Positions 1 to 10,697 of a DNA stretch of 64,000 nucleotides are shown here, piece after piece. The notes under the pieces were generated by a model. It was not told the origin of the DNA, did not search any database, and was given only the letters and a program-made list of their open reading frames with translations. A program made the position numbers and the translations under genes. Source of the stretch: Batillaria attramentaria (taxonomy: Eukaryota; Mollusca; Gastropoda; Batillariidae); contig JACVVK020000005.1 of assembly GCA_018292915.2 (NCBI GenBank), forward strand, positions 2,705,001 to 2,769,000, written 5' to 3'. The number at the start of each line of letters is the position of its first letter. The first letter of the stretch is position 1.

Positions 1-38
1 TTTTTCGCCTTCTTTTTCTTTTCTGTAGTCGTAGCTTA

Positions 39-89
39 CGTGGTGGAAAAGGACGTTAAACTCCCAAACACCCACCAACCACCCACCCG
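39..89 (+). mobile_element. SINE A, 5'-truncated 3' end
   Basis: Only the SINE A tail is present: the GGTGGAAAAGGACGTTAAAC block and the CCCA-rich end. The flanks TAGTCGTAGCTT (27-38) and TAATCGTAGCTT (91-102) look like a 12-bp target duplication with one mismatch, so this was a short truncated insertion. Confidence 0.75.
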
Positions 90-106
90 TAATCGTAGCT
101 TTAGTT

Positions 107-232
107 GTAGTACTTCAGTAGTTTATAGCAACGGCAGATACGTAAAATGAGTATGTGGACAACAGTGTCAATATCTTTACCGTTGAGAAATAAAGCTTCA
201 TTGATTCATTGAAACACAGTTCGTCAATGATG
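107..232. repeat. Dispersed repeat O, copy 1
   Basis: A diverged match to 52886-52985. Both copies share a 'GCAACG-CAGATA-GTAAAATG' stretch followed by a CTTCATTGA block. No coding signal is seen, and the origin is unknown. Confidence 0.5.
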
Positions 233-293
233 TCATTGTATGGGAAAAGGGCTGATTTCAAGATGAAATAGATTGACGTAATGGTCATGTTCC

Positions 294-530
294 TCAAAAT
301 GACGTCAATGGACTTGCTGCTTTCTTTCCACGTTTCAGTCCTATCAAACTATGTATGCTTCCCTCGTTGTAGTGTCTGGCAAGAAAGTTTTCCAGACCGT
401 GCCATGTGTTGTGCTCATAATGCCGCGGGACGCGCGATTGGCTGAATGGCTGGGGGCTCGGCCTTTTTTGACTGACAGGTGTGGAGTCGTCCATTTTCTC
501 TCTGTCGGTGGTCATGCGCATTGAACACTT
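294..530. repeat. Dispersed repeat N, copy 1
   Basis: About 200 bp is similar to 50456-50665, including CTCGTTGTAGTGTCTGGCAA, TGTGTTGTGCTCA and GGAGTCGTCCATT. Both copies are in the same orientation. The short reading frames here are not conserved between copies, so this is a repeat and not a gene. Confidence 0.7.
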
Positions 531-550
531 TGATGAAGGTCACGTATAAG

Positions 551-724
551 GGTGGGGGTGGGGGTGTTTGGGGGTTTAACGTCCTTTTCCACCACATAGG
601 GTGATATCAAAGACGGGACAACGATGAAAAAGCCAGCACAAATATTTGGCCCCAGCCGGGATCGAACTCACGACCCGAGCATTAGAAGTCCAACGCTCTA
701 CCATTCGACCACACCGGTTTCCCA
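551..724 (-). mobile_element. SINE A, full length
   Basis: On the minus strand the head carries an RNA polymerase III A box and B box. These are followed by the CAAATATTTGTGCTGGC body, the GATATCACCC block and the GGACGTTAAAC tail. It is flanked by a perfect 13-bp target duplication GGTCACGTATAAG at 538-550 and 725-737, which fixes the ends and shows retroposition. Confidence 0.93.
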
Positions 725-899
725 GGTCACGTATAAGCACATTCATGCTGCTCAACTTTCGCGACGTGTTAAAAATTGTCTGTGAAGTACTGAGTAAACT
801 ATGGGGCGTTTGGGAAAACTCTCAGATACACATTATGTCGGAGCGTCTTTCTGTTTTACATTTTGGGCACTGCCAGCAAAATTAAAGTCATGGCCTCGT

Positions 900-1170
900 T
901 TCCGCCAAAGCCCCCCCCCCCCCCAGTCCCCCCGTCCCTTCCCCCACTTCCCTACAGCGATTTTATTTTTTCACAAAGGCGCCAAAGAGTATTGCTTCAT
1001 GTCAGATTTGAAATCCATTTTTCATGGCCTGATTTGGGCTTGTGAGGTAAGCCTGCATGATAGGGGGGAGAAGAAGGGAGGGAAGACAAAAAAGAAAAAA
1101 AAAGAAGAAGAGACTTTGCCCTCCCCCTCAACCACTACAAACCAGCGATATCGGCGATTAAACACGTGAC
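900..1170. other. Gene-free low-complexity stretch
   Basis: It holds C-rich runs (about 908-925), a purine-rich A/G stretch (1060-1120) and no splice-bounded reading frame that I can support. Confidence 0.5.
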
Positions 1171-1352
1171 AGACACAGTGTCAATTTGCGCAACCCCACG
1201 TTAAATGGCAGGCCAGCTTTTGTCCGGGGACAAGTCCAATTTTGCTCGACACCCCCCCCCCCTTCCCCCTTCTCCCCTTCGCGCCCGCATCACGTTCGTT
1301 ATTGACTGTAACATCGATCTTATTGATGATGCGCTGGTGTCTGGTTGTGCAT

Positions 1353-1394
<42 letters not shown>

Positions 1395-1595
1395 GGAGCC
1401 GGGGTGGCCGAATGGTAGAGCGTTGGACTTCTAATGCTCGGGTGGTGAGTTCGTATCCTGGCTTGGGCCAAATATTTGTGCTGGCTTTTTCGTCGTTGCC
1501 TCGTCTTTGAATATCACCCGTACTGATGTGGTGGAAAAGGACGTTAAACCCCCAAAACACCCACCCGCCCACTCTCTCTCTCTCTCTCTCTCTCT
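1353..1595 (+). mobile_element. SINE A inserted in a CT microsatellite
   Basis: SINE A occupies 1393-1571 on the plus strand. The A box is TGGCCGAATGG, an exact match to TRGYNNARNGG. The B-box region reads GAGTTCGTATCC, and the tail ends in CCCA/CCCG repeats. A TC run (1353-1392) precedes it and a CT run (1572-1595) follows, so the microsatellite appears to have been the target. The head resembles tRNA-Arg(UCU): the anticodon-loop region reads GGACTTCTAATGC. Confidence 0.9.
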
Positions 1596-1872
1596 GTCTG
1601 TGTGTGCACGTGCTTGCGTCATACTACTGTCTGTTATGACGATGGGCTGGCGTCTGGATGTGCATGTTCCGATTCAAGCCAAAATGGGACCGAGATGCTA
1701 AACGTAGAGTTATCTGAAGTGTTGTCTTTTGTTGTTGTTGTTGTTGTTGTTGTTTTCCCTGGTAGATTACCTCCGCTTGTGCGATATACTTTCGAAGGAA
1801 GTTCAACCCTGATTTTTCGAACAACAACAACAAAACAAGAAAGAAACAATAACCAAAAAGCCAACATTCAAC

Positions 1873-2094
<222 letters not shown>

Positions 2095-2097
<3 letters not shown>

Positions 2098-3115
2098 AAC
2101 AACGACAACAGCAAAACAAAACAAAAAAGGGTCTCTAATCTCATAAAAAGAAACTTTTAATTTTGGTATCGTTTTCAACTTTAACACCTTTCATTGAACT
2201 TTCATTGAACTTCGTACCCAGTTCTGACTTACGTAACAGCTTACGTAACACAGGGAATTAGAGAGGGCATGCTATTTACGGTCCGTTGGTTAAAAAAAAA
2301 AAAAAAAAAAAAGCCTAGGCGCCACGAATCTGGGAAACACTTAGGCCTTTTTACCGTTTGTCGGTAGAGATTTCAGTTCGTCAACAGGATACGGACGTGA
2401 AAAAAAAAGTCATCTTAATAGCAGACTCACACTTTTGATGAACCGAAAAATCCGCTTAACAGCTGAAAAAAAAATTCTTTTCAATAATACCTGGGCCTTT
2501 GACTAGAGTTTTCAAATTTTACGCGTCTGAATTCTGCGACGCAATGTCTGGAACTTCAAAACGATGTTATATATTTTTTAAACAAAGTTTTATCCGATCT
2601 TAAGTCAGATGCAATGTAACATGGAGTCAGCATGAGGGCTTTGGTTCCAGAAATTCCTTTCATCTGAATGTTTTTTTTTCCTTTGTTTTTTTTTTTCTTT
2701 AAATGAATGCCGCAAGAAACCGATTTCTTTTGCGGAGCTGATATTTTGATATTTCAGGATGATGGCTGTTTTGAATTTGATCAGTTTTGGAAGAGAAAAA
2801 AAAGCGTATCAAAAGTGAAACGTCACACACACACAGACAAAAAAAAAGCAAAGACAAAAAAAGGAAAAAAAAGAAGAAAAAACAACAACAAAAAACGAAA
2901 GAAAACAACAACAACAACATCAACAACAACAAAACTAACAGGGGCTATTTTAGCTCAGCTGTCCTGACTCTAGCTGCCAACCTCATCCCGTCAGGCGCGT
3001 GGTCTTTGTGACGTCTCACCTTCGCTCTCCAGCCATTGATCAGCCTGACAGATCAAAGTGTCGCCCAATTCACGACTCTCCCTCCCTCCCTTCTGCCCTC
3101 CCCCATCACCTCCCT
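2095..3115. other. A/T-rich stretch without recognisable gene
   Basis: Holds A and T runs (about 2290-2311, 2670-2700), an A-rich segment with CAA repeats (2850-2935) and otherwise unique sequence. I found no exon, SINE or paired repeat. Confidence 0.5.
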
Positions 3116-3128
3116 TTGTGAATACCGG

Positions 3129-3300
3129 GTGGGTGGATGGGTGTTTTAGGGGTTTAACGTCCTTTCCCACCACATAGGGTGATATCAAAGACGGGGCAAC
3201 GATGAAAAAGCCAGCATAATATTTGGCCCCAGCCGGGATCGAACTCACGACCCGAGCATTAGAAGTCCAACGCTCTACCATTCGACCACCCCGGCTCCCC
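3129..3300 (-). mobile_element. SINE A, full length
   Basis: Minus-strand head, body and tail are all present. The flanks TTGTGAATACCGG (3116-3128) and TTGTGAACACCGG (3301-3313) form a 13-bp target duplication with one mismatch. Confidence 0.92.
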
Positions 3301-3313
3301 TTGTGAACACCGG

Positions 3314-3800
<487 letters not shown>

Positions 3801-3924
3801 AAACAAACGAGCAATGAAACAAAGAAAAATGAAAAGAGTGTGCTAGAACCCCTGCATGAGAACGTGGTTGTAAAAGGCACTTTTTGAGTTCTCACTCCTA
3901 CTGGCGTCAGAAAGTCAGAAATTT

Positions 3925-4143
3925 GTGATGGCTTCATTATTCCTGAACCCGCAAGGGAAAAGGAAGAGAGGCCGGACTCGCAGCAGCTGGAGGCGGGACA
4001 CTGAGGCAGAGCTATGTAAGCAGGGGACCAACTGGACTGGAGTGGCAAAAGTAGCCCAGAACGGCGTGCGATGGCGAAGGGTTGTCGATGGCCTATGCTC
4101 CACTTGGAGCCATGGGCCTAAGTAAGTAAGTAAGTAAGTAAGT
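3925..4143 (+). pseudogene. LINE reverse-transcriptase C-terminus with TAAG tail
   Basis: The open frame contains GKRKRGRTRSSWRR, followed by VAKVAQNGVRWRRVVDGLC near the end. This is the C-terminal signature of non-LTR retrotransposon ORF2 proteins: a basic GRP/GRT motif, a WRR motif, then RxxWRxxVDxLC. The stop codon lies inside a TAAG repeat (4119-4143), the 3' simple-repeat tail of the element. All upstream reverse transcriptase and endonuclease domains are missing, so this is a 5'-truncated dead copy. The exact clade is not certain. Confidence 0.85.
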
Positions 4144-4212
4144 ATTCCTGGTTGTCCCGTCTTCCATGTCGTCTTTTGTTTTGTAGTGGAAAAGCACGTT
4201 AAACCCTCAAAC
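4137..4212 (+). mobile_element. SINE A tail relic
   Basis: A degenerate 'GTCCCGTCTT' block and 'GTGGAAAAGCACGTTAAACC' resemble the SINE A 3' half and follow directly after the LINE tail. No target duplication could be seen. Confidence 0.5.
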
Positions 4213-4370
4213 AATTAATAAGCCCGTATGTACCACTGTTCCCACCGAAATCCAGTGTCTTTCTAGTCGGTGTATGATGAATGCCGGAGATCAATCGCAA
4301 GAATGTGGTTCCGTGACGTAACCAAAGATGATTTTTGTCCCCTGCTCCAACTCCCGCCCCAGATGATCCT

Positions 4371-4550
4371 GTCGTAACTATCCTGGCGTTAACCAGGCCT
4401 GCGGTGCCGGCCGTGTGATCATCCACATCATAAGATGTGTCATACGAAGGGAAGCCGCACCCCCAAAGTCTTACCCGTGAAGTGGGGAAATCTCGGCTGT
4501 GTGGCAACAGCCTCCCCTCTGGCACTGGGCCCATAGCCTGCCCGCACGAT
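4371..4550 (-). mobile_element. SINE C internal fragment
   Basis: Shares with the full SINE C copies the GCGGTGCCGGCCGTGT block, 'ATCATCCACATCATAAGA', the CCCGTGAAGTGG block and the GGCTGTGTGGCAACAGCCTC hairpin-like block. Head and A tail are both missing. Confidence 0.8.
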
Positions 4551-4689
4551 TTTCTGTTTAAATGCTTTGAAAGTACCGGGCTTTGTAAAAGCACTTTTTC
4601 TTTTGATTTAACCGCAAGACCGCACGAGAAAGTCACGAAACCTTTCTAAGTTCCTGTATTCCAATGACAATAGCCATTCCGTGTCCTAC

Positions 4690-5010
4690 TCCCCCCCCCC
4701 CCCCCCCCCCCACCTCGGATACTTCGTTCTTATTCGACTTTGACACCCATACCTTTCATCTGGTCGGCTCCTTCCCGGTTTCACTTCATCTGATATACGA
4801 TTCAGTCTCCCAGAATAGCCTACACGAGACGTGAACACTCTCCAGTCAATTCTTTTTACCCTACCATGAGATCCCACACAGGGGTCGCTCCAGTGGCGTC
4901 AATGAGAGAAGTTCTTCAACTCTGAAAGAAAGTCACCGGCACAGCCACAGTTCGGACTGGGACCTTCGCTCATTGTCCCCCCCCCCTTCACCCCCCCCCC
5001 CCCCACCTTT
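4690..5010. other. C-rich runs, no gene seen
   Basis: Long C tracts lie at about 4690-4711 and 4978-5005. The G-rich strand could form quadruplexes. No other structure is recognised. Confidence 0.5.
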
Positions 5011-5227
5011 CCGTTCACGTCTTCATTGGCTGAACGGGTCAGTGTCGGATAATTTTGTAGATAGGGTACGTTTGCACGATGCGTACAAAGTGTCGCCCGG
5101 GACACCGTACAGTCATGAGGTACAGTGTATGTCGCCCGAAGTTGAACGTAACGTACACGGTCGCTAGTACTACCATGTTTTTGCTCACTGACCGTTCTGA
5201 GACAGACTAGCAAAGAGAGATAGACAG

Positions 5228-5231
<4 letters not shown>

Positions 5232-5293
<62 letters not shown>

Positions 5294-5490
5294 GCAATGA
5301 CAATGACAAAGAAAATGACAATGCTTCTTTATTTATCAACGGTTAAAGCTTTAACACAAAGAGAGAGAGAGAGGGGGGGGGGGGTTAACGTCCTTTCTAC
5401 CGCATATGGGTGATATCAAAGACGGGGCAACGAGAAAAGGCCACCAATATTTGGCCCCAGCCGGGATTAGAACTCACGACCGACCCCAGT

Positions 5491-5551
<61 letters not shown>

Positions 5552-5661
5552 CAATGATAATGACAATGACAAAGACAAAGAAAATGACAAAGAAAATGAC
5601 AATGCTTCTTTATTTGTCAACGGTTAAAGGCTTTAACACAGAGAGAGAGAGAGAGAGAGAG
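5232..5661 (-). repeat. Duplicated AG/LINE-tail block with SINE A fragment
   Basis: The layout is an AG run, a block with GACAATG hexamers plus TTCTTTATTT, then another AG run; this occurs twice (about 5232-5374 and 5493-5661). On the minus strand the block reads as a retroposon 3' end: AATAAAGAA followed by CATTGT repeats. Between the copies lies a 5'-truncated minus-strand SINE A (about 5385-5490) with AG on both sides. Confidence 0.75.
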
Positions 5662-6175
5662 CACAGTCACCAGCAACGAGGTACGAGACAAACCCATGTC
5701 ACCCCAAACTCTACGAGAATGACCACCTCAGTCTCCACAGCCCCCCTCCCCGCCCCCACCACTTCCCCCCTCCCGCCCTCACCAGCCCAGGCGCCAAGCG
5801 TTTCCAAGACCCCCCACAACCGGAAAGCAGAGCAAGAACCAAAGAAGGAAGAAGGAAAAAGAAGAAAGAAGAAGAAGAAGAACAAAGTGACTCAATCGAC
5901 ATCAGAACCGTCAGGGGAGAACTCGAAGCAACAAAAGGTTGCACTATGGGCACTTGCAGATTTCTGCATTCGTTTCCGGGGACCCGAGGAGAGGTGTTCG
6001 GGCTGGCAGTCTGCGACGGCCAGTCGTCTAAAGGGAGAGACGAGGTCGACACTTGAAACAGCTCAGCTGTCAGCGTCGCCTGTAAGGTTGAGTGTGACGG
6101 ACGAGAACTGAAAGAGACCCCTGCGTGGCACCGGTGACGTAACGTAACACTGGTTCAAAGCCTTTCGTGTGGATG

Positions 6176-6289
6176 GGAGGGGATGTGGAGGTGGGGGGGG
6201 GGGGGTGTTAAAGAAGAGCTGGTGGCTGGGTGGGTTCTATAATACTTGAGGTGTGGTGGTGGTGGTAGGAGGGGGGGGGGGTGTTCTCT

Positions 6290-6338
<49 letters not shown>

Positions 6339-6352
6339 GGAGGGGGGGGGGG
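6176..6352. repeat. G-rich tracts and GT microsatellite
   Basis: Several G runs of 9 or more surround a GT run at 6293-6335. Reading frames through it are low complexity. It may form quadruplex and Z-DNA. Confidence 0.9.
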
Positions 6353-6545
6353 GTGCTGCCCCAACTCTTTGCCAGCTCCACTGGTGTTCCAGATCATGGG
6401 TAAAATCCACGGACGCCTCGGAAGCTGAGGAAATTTTTACTATGGAGATGAGGATAATGATATGATGATGCTATGGAGGTCCGTCTGGTTTGGGACTCTG
6501 GTTTGCAGGACAAGGTTCCACGCTTCCTGTCATAAATATTCCGGT
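6352..6545 (-). mobile_element. SINE C 3' half
   Basis: Matches the SINE C tail region: GCTGCCCCAACTCTTTGCC, a CATGGGT-AATCCACGGA block, then CTATGGAGGTCCGT and the CACGCTTCCTGTCATAAAT block. The tRNA-like head is missing. Its upstream edge abuts sequence at about 6546-6595 that reappears inverted at 32415-32466. Confidence 0.8.
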
Positions 6546-6952
6546 GTCTAAGTGGTGTGATGATAGATACCACGAGAGCAGCTCAGAACGATATGTTGTA
6601 GCATTAGCTCCTTTAAATAATATCACGCCTACCCGTTCGGAAACTGGGCCTTTAAGAACACATCCACATTACAATCATGCAAATGATTACCGCCGGCTAA
6701 TGAATGCCGCGACCGCCGACAACAGCTTCACGCACAAGCCATGAGTACTACAGTACCCACGACCCTGCATCTTCATCAGTCAGCATGCATCACTGTCACA
6801 CGCGTTCTGCACGGGGAGTATTTACCCCCTCGGCTCCCGTTACACGTGCGCGCCGTCTCCCCGTCACGCCGTGCCCCGCATGTTTTATTTTCCCCGCTTG
6901 ATTTCTGCCCAAGGCTCTTTGTCGACGCGATCGTGAAAGCATGTGTGGTAGG

Positions 6953-7113
6953 GTAGGTGGGTGGGTGTTTGGGAGTTGAACGTCTTTTTCACCACGTAGG
7001 GGGGGGGGGGGGTGATATCAAAGACGGCGCAACGAGAAAAAGGCCAGTACAAATATTTGGCCCCAGCCGGGATTCGAACTCACGACCAAAGCATTGAGAT
7101 TCCAACGCTCTAC
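6953..7113 (-). mobile_element. SINE A, minus copy of a head-to-head pair
   Basis: Tail, body and B box are present. The head ends at CAACGCTCTACC and meets the next SINE A head at 7114, giving an inverted pair. A G run (about 6999-7012) interrupts the tail region. Confidence 0.88.
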
Positions 7114-7252
7114 CGGGGAGCCGCGGTGGCCGAATGGTAGAGCGTTGGACTTCCAGTGCTCGGGTCGTGAGTTCGAATCCCCGCTGGGGCCAAATATATG
7201 TGCTGGCTTTTCCATCGTTGCCCCGTCTTTGATATCACCCCGTTTGTGGTGG
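7114..7252 (+). mobile_element. SINE A, 5' part of a copy split by a foldback element
   Basis: Head, A box TGGCCGAATGG, B box GAGTTCGAATCC and body run to GTGGTGG at 7252, where the 7253-8945 element begins. The sequence resumes at 8946 with GGTGGAAAAGGACGTTAAAC, exactly the expected continuation. Confidence 0.93.
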
Positions 7253-8230
7253 TGTAGCATCCGGTCCGGTCCCCCCTCTGAAGTAGTCCCCCCGGGGGAC
7301 CAATTCGTGGCAAAAACTGCTCTATAATGGTCCCCCCCTTAGACATCCAGCCTCGTTTTCGACTGGTCCCCCTGGGCGATTTTGGTCCCCCCTCGCATCC
7401 AAAATAGGCCCCCCTCTCGAACTGGTCCCCCTCTTTTCTAATCAATGTAGAGCTATGTCAGTATTTATTTTTAACTTTATTGTTACAAAACTTTATTGTC
7501 CCCAAAAGCACAGGGCCATAGGAACATTTTTTTTCTTTTTTTTTCCGATTTATGTGCTTGTTGTTATTTTTGTGTGTGTGAGATATATTTGTTTGGTTGT
7601 GTTCTTGTTTCTTTCAGTTGTTTTTTTTGCATTGGTTGTTTTTTGCTGTCCACATTTCCTGTCATTTTTTTAAAACTGGAAATAGCATTTAGAGAATAAC
7701 ATCAAAGACCAAGTATCTAATATTTTCTATACAACGCCATAGAAAAATATTTCTTCAAAATTAAGTAGTGTCCATGACATGAAAACTAGTTGCCACCTTT
7801 GGCTTTCAGCGTACTTCAAGTAGACAGTCAAGACTGAGTACCAGTGTCTCAAATCATGACCTTGAAACAACAAAAACAGCAGAAGACTAACAGTTCTGGT
7901 CTAAGGAGTGACACAAAAAACAGGAGCAAAGTGATGTCAAGATTCATTATATAAATTACTCTGTCTGTTTTCAATGGGGCCGATTGCCAAACTGGCCCGT
8001 ATTTCAGCCACCTAGGTTGTCGGCCCTGGAGCCTCTCTTGTGAACACATACACGGGCGTGTCCAAGAGGGTGGCTGCAGCAAATATCTCAACCTCGGTGG
8101 CCCAAGTACGGAATGAATTGTCGTTGTACTTATAATTATAGGCATGTTTGACACGAGTCACGTGACGTGTCAAGAAGCGTGGCGACCGTTTTCTCATCCC
8201 ACAAAAAAAATAAATAAAAGAAAAGAAAAA

Positions 8231-8420
8231 ACAAATCTAAACTTTTAAAAGTGATTTAACTTCGTAGATTTGCCGTTCTATGTAGGCTATACTTTTGTTT
8301 TTTAGTGGCGACCGTTTCCTCATCCCACAAAAAAAAAAAGAGAAAATAAAAAAACAAAAGTATAGGCTACCTAGAACGGCAAATCTACGAAGTTAAATCA
8401 CTTTTAAAAGTTTAGATTTG
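8231..8420. repeat. Near-perfect hairpin inside the foldback element
   Basis: Arms of about 70 bp (about 8233-8303 and 8350-8419) are reverse complements with one or two mismatches, around a loop of about 45 bp. The loop contains TGGCGACCGTTT followed by TCATCCCACA. The same string occurs just upstream at 8180-8200, so the hairpin includes a local duplication. Confidence 0.85.
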
Positions 8421-8503
8421 ACACTGTAACCTTGACCCAGTTCAAGATCATCTTGAATAACATCTCTGTACAAAAATGAAAATAATTATACATATAACGA
8501 AAG

Positions 8504-8644
8504 AGGTGTGTGTGTGTGTGTGTGTGTGCGCGTGTGTGTTTGCGTGCGTGCGTGCGTGAGTGAGTGTGCACGCGTGCGTGCGTGCGTGCATAATGTGTGT
8601 GTGTGTGTGTTTGAGAGATGGGGGGAGGAGAGAAAGTGTGGGGG

Positions 8645-8678
<34 letters not shown>
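8504..8678. repeat. GT/GTGC and AG microsatellites
   Basis: GT and CGTG repeats are followed by an AG run at 8648-8678, within the foldback element interior. Confidence 0.93.
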
Positions 8679-8681
<3 letters not shown>

Positions 8682-8945
8682 AGAGTCACGTTTTCTACTG
8701 AGTTGACACACACTATAACAATAAAGTTAAAAATAAATACTGACATAGCTCTACATTGGTTAGAAAAGAGGGGGACCAGTTCGAGAGGGGGCCTACTTTG
8801 GATGCGAGGGGGGACCAAAATCGCCCAGGGGGACCAGTCGAAAACGAGGCTGGATGTCTAAGGGGGGACCATTATAGAGCAGTTTTTGCCACGAATTGGT
8901 CCCCCGGGGGACTGCTTCAGAGGGGGGACCGGACCGGATCCTACA

Positions 8946-8985
8946 GGTGGAAAAGGACGTTAAACTCCCACCCACCCACCCCTAC
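8946..8985 (+). mobile_element. SINE A, 3' part of the split copy
   Basis: GGTGGAAAAGGACGTTAAAC and the CCCA repeats continue the SINE interrupted at 7252. Just after it, 'CAACGCTTTACCATTCAGCT' (about 8990-9010) is a relic of another SINE A head on the minus strand. Confidence 0.9.
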
Positions 8986-9084
8986 CCCAACGCTTTACCA
9001 TTCAGCTATCCCCCCCCCCCCCCTTGTATGGTAAGTTATATCATAGTCACGCATTCACACAAAAGCACTTGGGAATGTTCAGAC

Positions 9085-9518
9085 CACAAAAATTCACGAA
9101 TTAAATGTATCAGTTCCGAAACCTAAAAGAGCCAAACTGACCGCTCGCACCACGTGATTGTAATGTGAGAGAAGGTGTGTGATTAAGTTGAGTGTGCGTC
9201 ATGTTTCCGCACCACGTGATTGTAATGTGAGAGAAGGTGTGTGATTAAGTTGAGTGTGCGTCATGTTTCCGCACCACGTGATTGTAATGTGAGAGAAGGT
9301 GTGTGATTAAGTTGAGTGTGCGTCATGTTTCCGCACCACGTGATTGTAATGTGAGAGAAGGTGCGTGATTAAGGTGAGTGTGCGTCATGTTTCCGCACCA
9401 CGTGATTGTAATGTGAGAGAAGGTGTGTGATTAAGGTGAGTGTGCGTCATGTTTCCGCACCACGTGATTGTAATGTGAGAGAAGGTGTGTGATTAAGGTG
9501 AGTGTGCGTCATGTTTCC
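9085..9518 (+). repeat. 62-bp minisatellite derived from SINE B
   Basis: Six tandem 62-bp units start at 9147, 9209, 9271, 9333, 9395 and 9457, differing at only a few bases. The unit begins GCACCACGTGATTGTAATGT and ends GTGTGCGTCATGTTTCC. This is the SINE B segment just upstream of its 3' tail, and 9085-9146 is the SINE B sequence that normally precedes it. So the array expanded from inside a SINE B copy. Confidence 0.9.
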
Positions 9519-9730
9519 TTTTATTTATTTTTTATTTTTGAAAACCTAGAAGTTACAGCATGCAGGTTAAGGCTAGGCCATGCCATAATCATGCTTACCA
9601 AGCCAAGGTATGAAGTTGATGGAGTGATGTGTCATCTGGACTTCCCTTGGTGGTAAAACTGTATGAGAATTGGGTAGGTCTGCCATTAAAGCCTTTCACA
9701 AACTAAAAAAAAGAAAAAAAGAAAAAAAGA

Positions 9731-9815
9731 GATGAGTGTGTGTATTCGAGTCATCTGTCGGCGCTTTGAGTAACTGGGTAAAGCGTCTGTATAACACACT
9801 TTTATTATTATTCTG
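9731..9815 (+). mobile_element. SINE B 3' tail fragment
   Basis: GGCGCTTTGAG, 'CTGGGTAAAGCG' and the terminal TTATTATTATT match the 3' end of SINE B. It may be the end of the copy that spawned the minisatellite, separated by about 200 bp of unrelated sequence (9519-9730). Confidence 0.7.
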
Positions 9816-9816
9816 G

Positions 9817-10044
9817 CCGGCGTATTAGTTGTTGTAGAAGTGTACCGCGTTCTGAGCAGACGGCGGTATTTGGTTGCGGACTGAGGACCAGCTAGACGGC
9901 GCTGATTGGTGGCTATTTTTAGAAGCTTTGTCTAGTCCCAGTCTGTTCAGGAATGGACTGTAGCCTCAAAGAAAATTGTATTTCTCTGAAATTAGAAGCC
10001 ACAAGTCACGAAAACGGCCAATGGCCAAATGAAACATCCTTCTA
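9817..10044 (+). repeat. Dispersed repeat F, copy 1, left part
   Basis: Matches the reverse complement of 53543-53885, including TTGCGGACTGAGGACCAGCT, GGCGCTGATTGG and AGAAGCCACA. It is interrupted by SINE B at 10045 and resumes at 10454-10530 with 'CTATCTGGCAAAT' through GCATAGATGCTTT. Confidence 0.85.
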
Positions 10045-10453
10045 CGGGGCGGTCGGTGGTCTAGTGGTTAAGAGACTTGTCACCAATGCGAGAGGTCATG
10101 GGTTCGAGTCCCACTCGGGGCAAAGAATTTTTCTTCTCGTACGTGGCGCCGTTCATTTGGGCAGATCGTCGGGGGTTCTCTCCGGGTACTCCGGCTTCCT
10201 CTCCTTCGGCTTTGGAAATGTTCAGCCCACCAAATTTGAAAAATAAATGCAATTCTAAATTCCGAAATTTGAATAGCTGAGTTGACCCTTCGCACCACGT
10301 GATTGTAATGTGTTTATGTCCAGTGTGTGAGAGAATGCGTGTGATTCACGTGAGCGTGCGTGTTGGGTTCAGTTCGCGGCGCTTTGAGCCGATTCATGAA
10401 ACTGGGTAAAGCGCCTATACAATACTCATTATTATTATTATTATTATTATTAA
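10045..10453 (+). mobile_element. SINE B, full length, inside repeat F
   Basis: The head has a perfect A box TGGTCTAGTGG and B box GGGTTCGAGTCC. The body contains GGGTTCTCTCCGGGTACTCC, then GCACCACGTGATTGTAATGT, then 'GGCGCTTTGAGC' and 'AAAGCGCCTATA', and it ends in TTA repeats. TCTA at 10041-10044 and 10454-10457 is the apparent short target duplication; uninterrupted F copies read straight across. The head is perhaps tRNA-Asp-like. Confidence 0.92.
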
Positions 10454-10697
10454 TCTATCTGGCAAATCAGCCTCAGGGCTTTGAAAGCGACTGTTTTCCA
10501 TCTCAGCGGTGTTACGAGCATAGATGCTTTAAGCCCCCACGTCTACACCTGTGCGCACTGTCTCCGACCTTGGACAGCTGAAGGGAAAGTGTGTATTGTG
10601 CAGCGTAAGTTGGAACTCTGTCTAGAAACTCCAAGTAAAACAAAGTATTTTCTGCTGCCTGTCAGTAAAGGTGTTAGACTGTCTCTGTGTCCCAGGG

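Larger units (their letters stand above)
7253..8945. mobile_element. Non-autonomous foldback DNA transposon, 1.69 kb
   Basis: Inverted arms of about 233 bp (7253-7485 and 8716-8945) are nearly identical and begin TGTAG(C/G)ATCCGGTCCGG. A 5-bp duplication GGTGG flanks it (7248-7252 and 8946-8950), and the interrupted SINE A gives the exact empty-site sequence. Each arm carries about seven GGTCCCCC motifs, possibly transposase-binding sites. The interior has no transposase-like frame. It holds a second hairpin (8231-8420) and a GT/AG microsatellite. I cannot assign a superfamily. Confidence 0.88.

Noticed and set aside
5410..6111. 233-codon plus-strand frame with Arg-Glu and Lys repeats
   Set aside because: It begins inside a truncated SINE A, passes through AG microsatellites and a retroposon tail, and shows no family.
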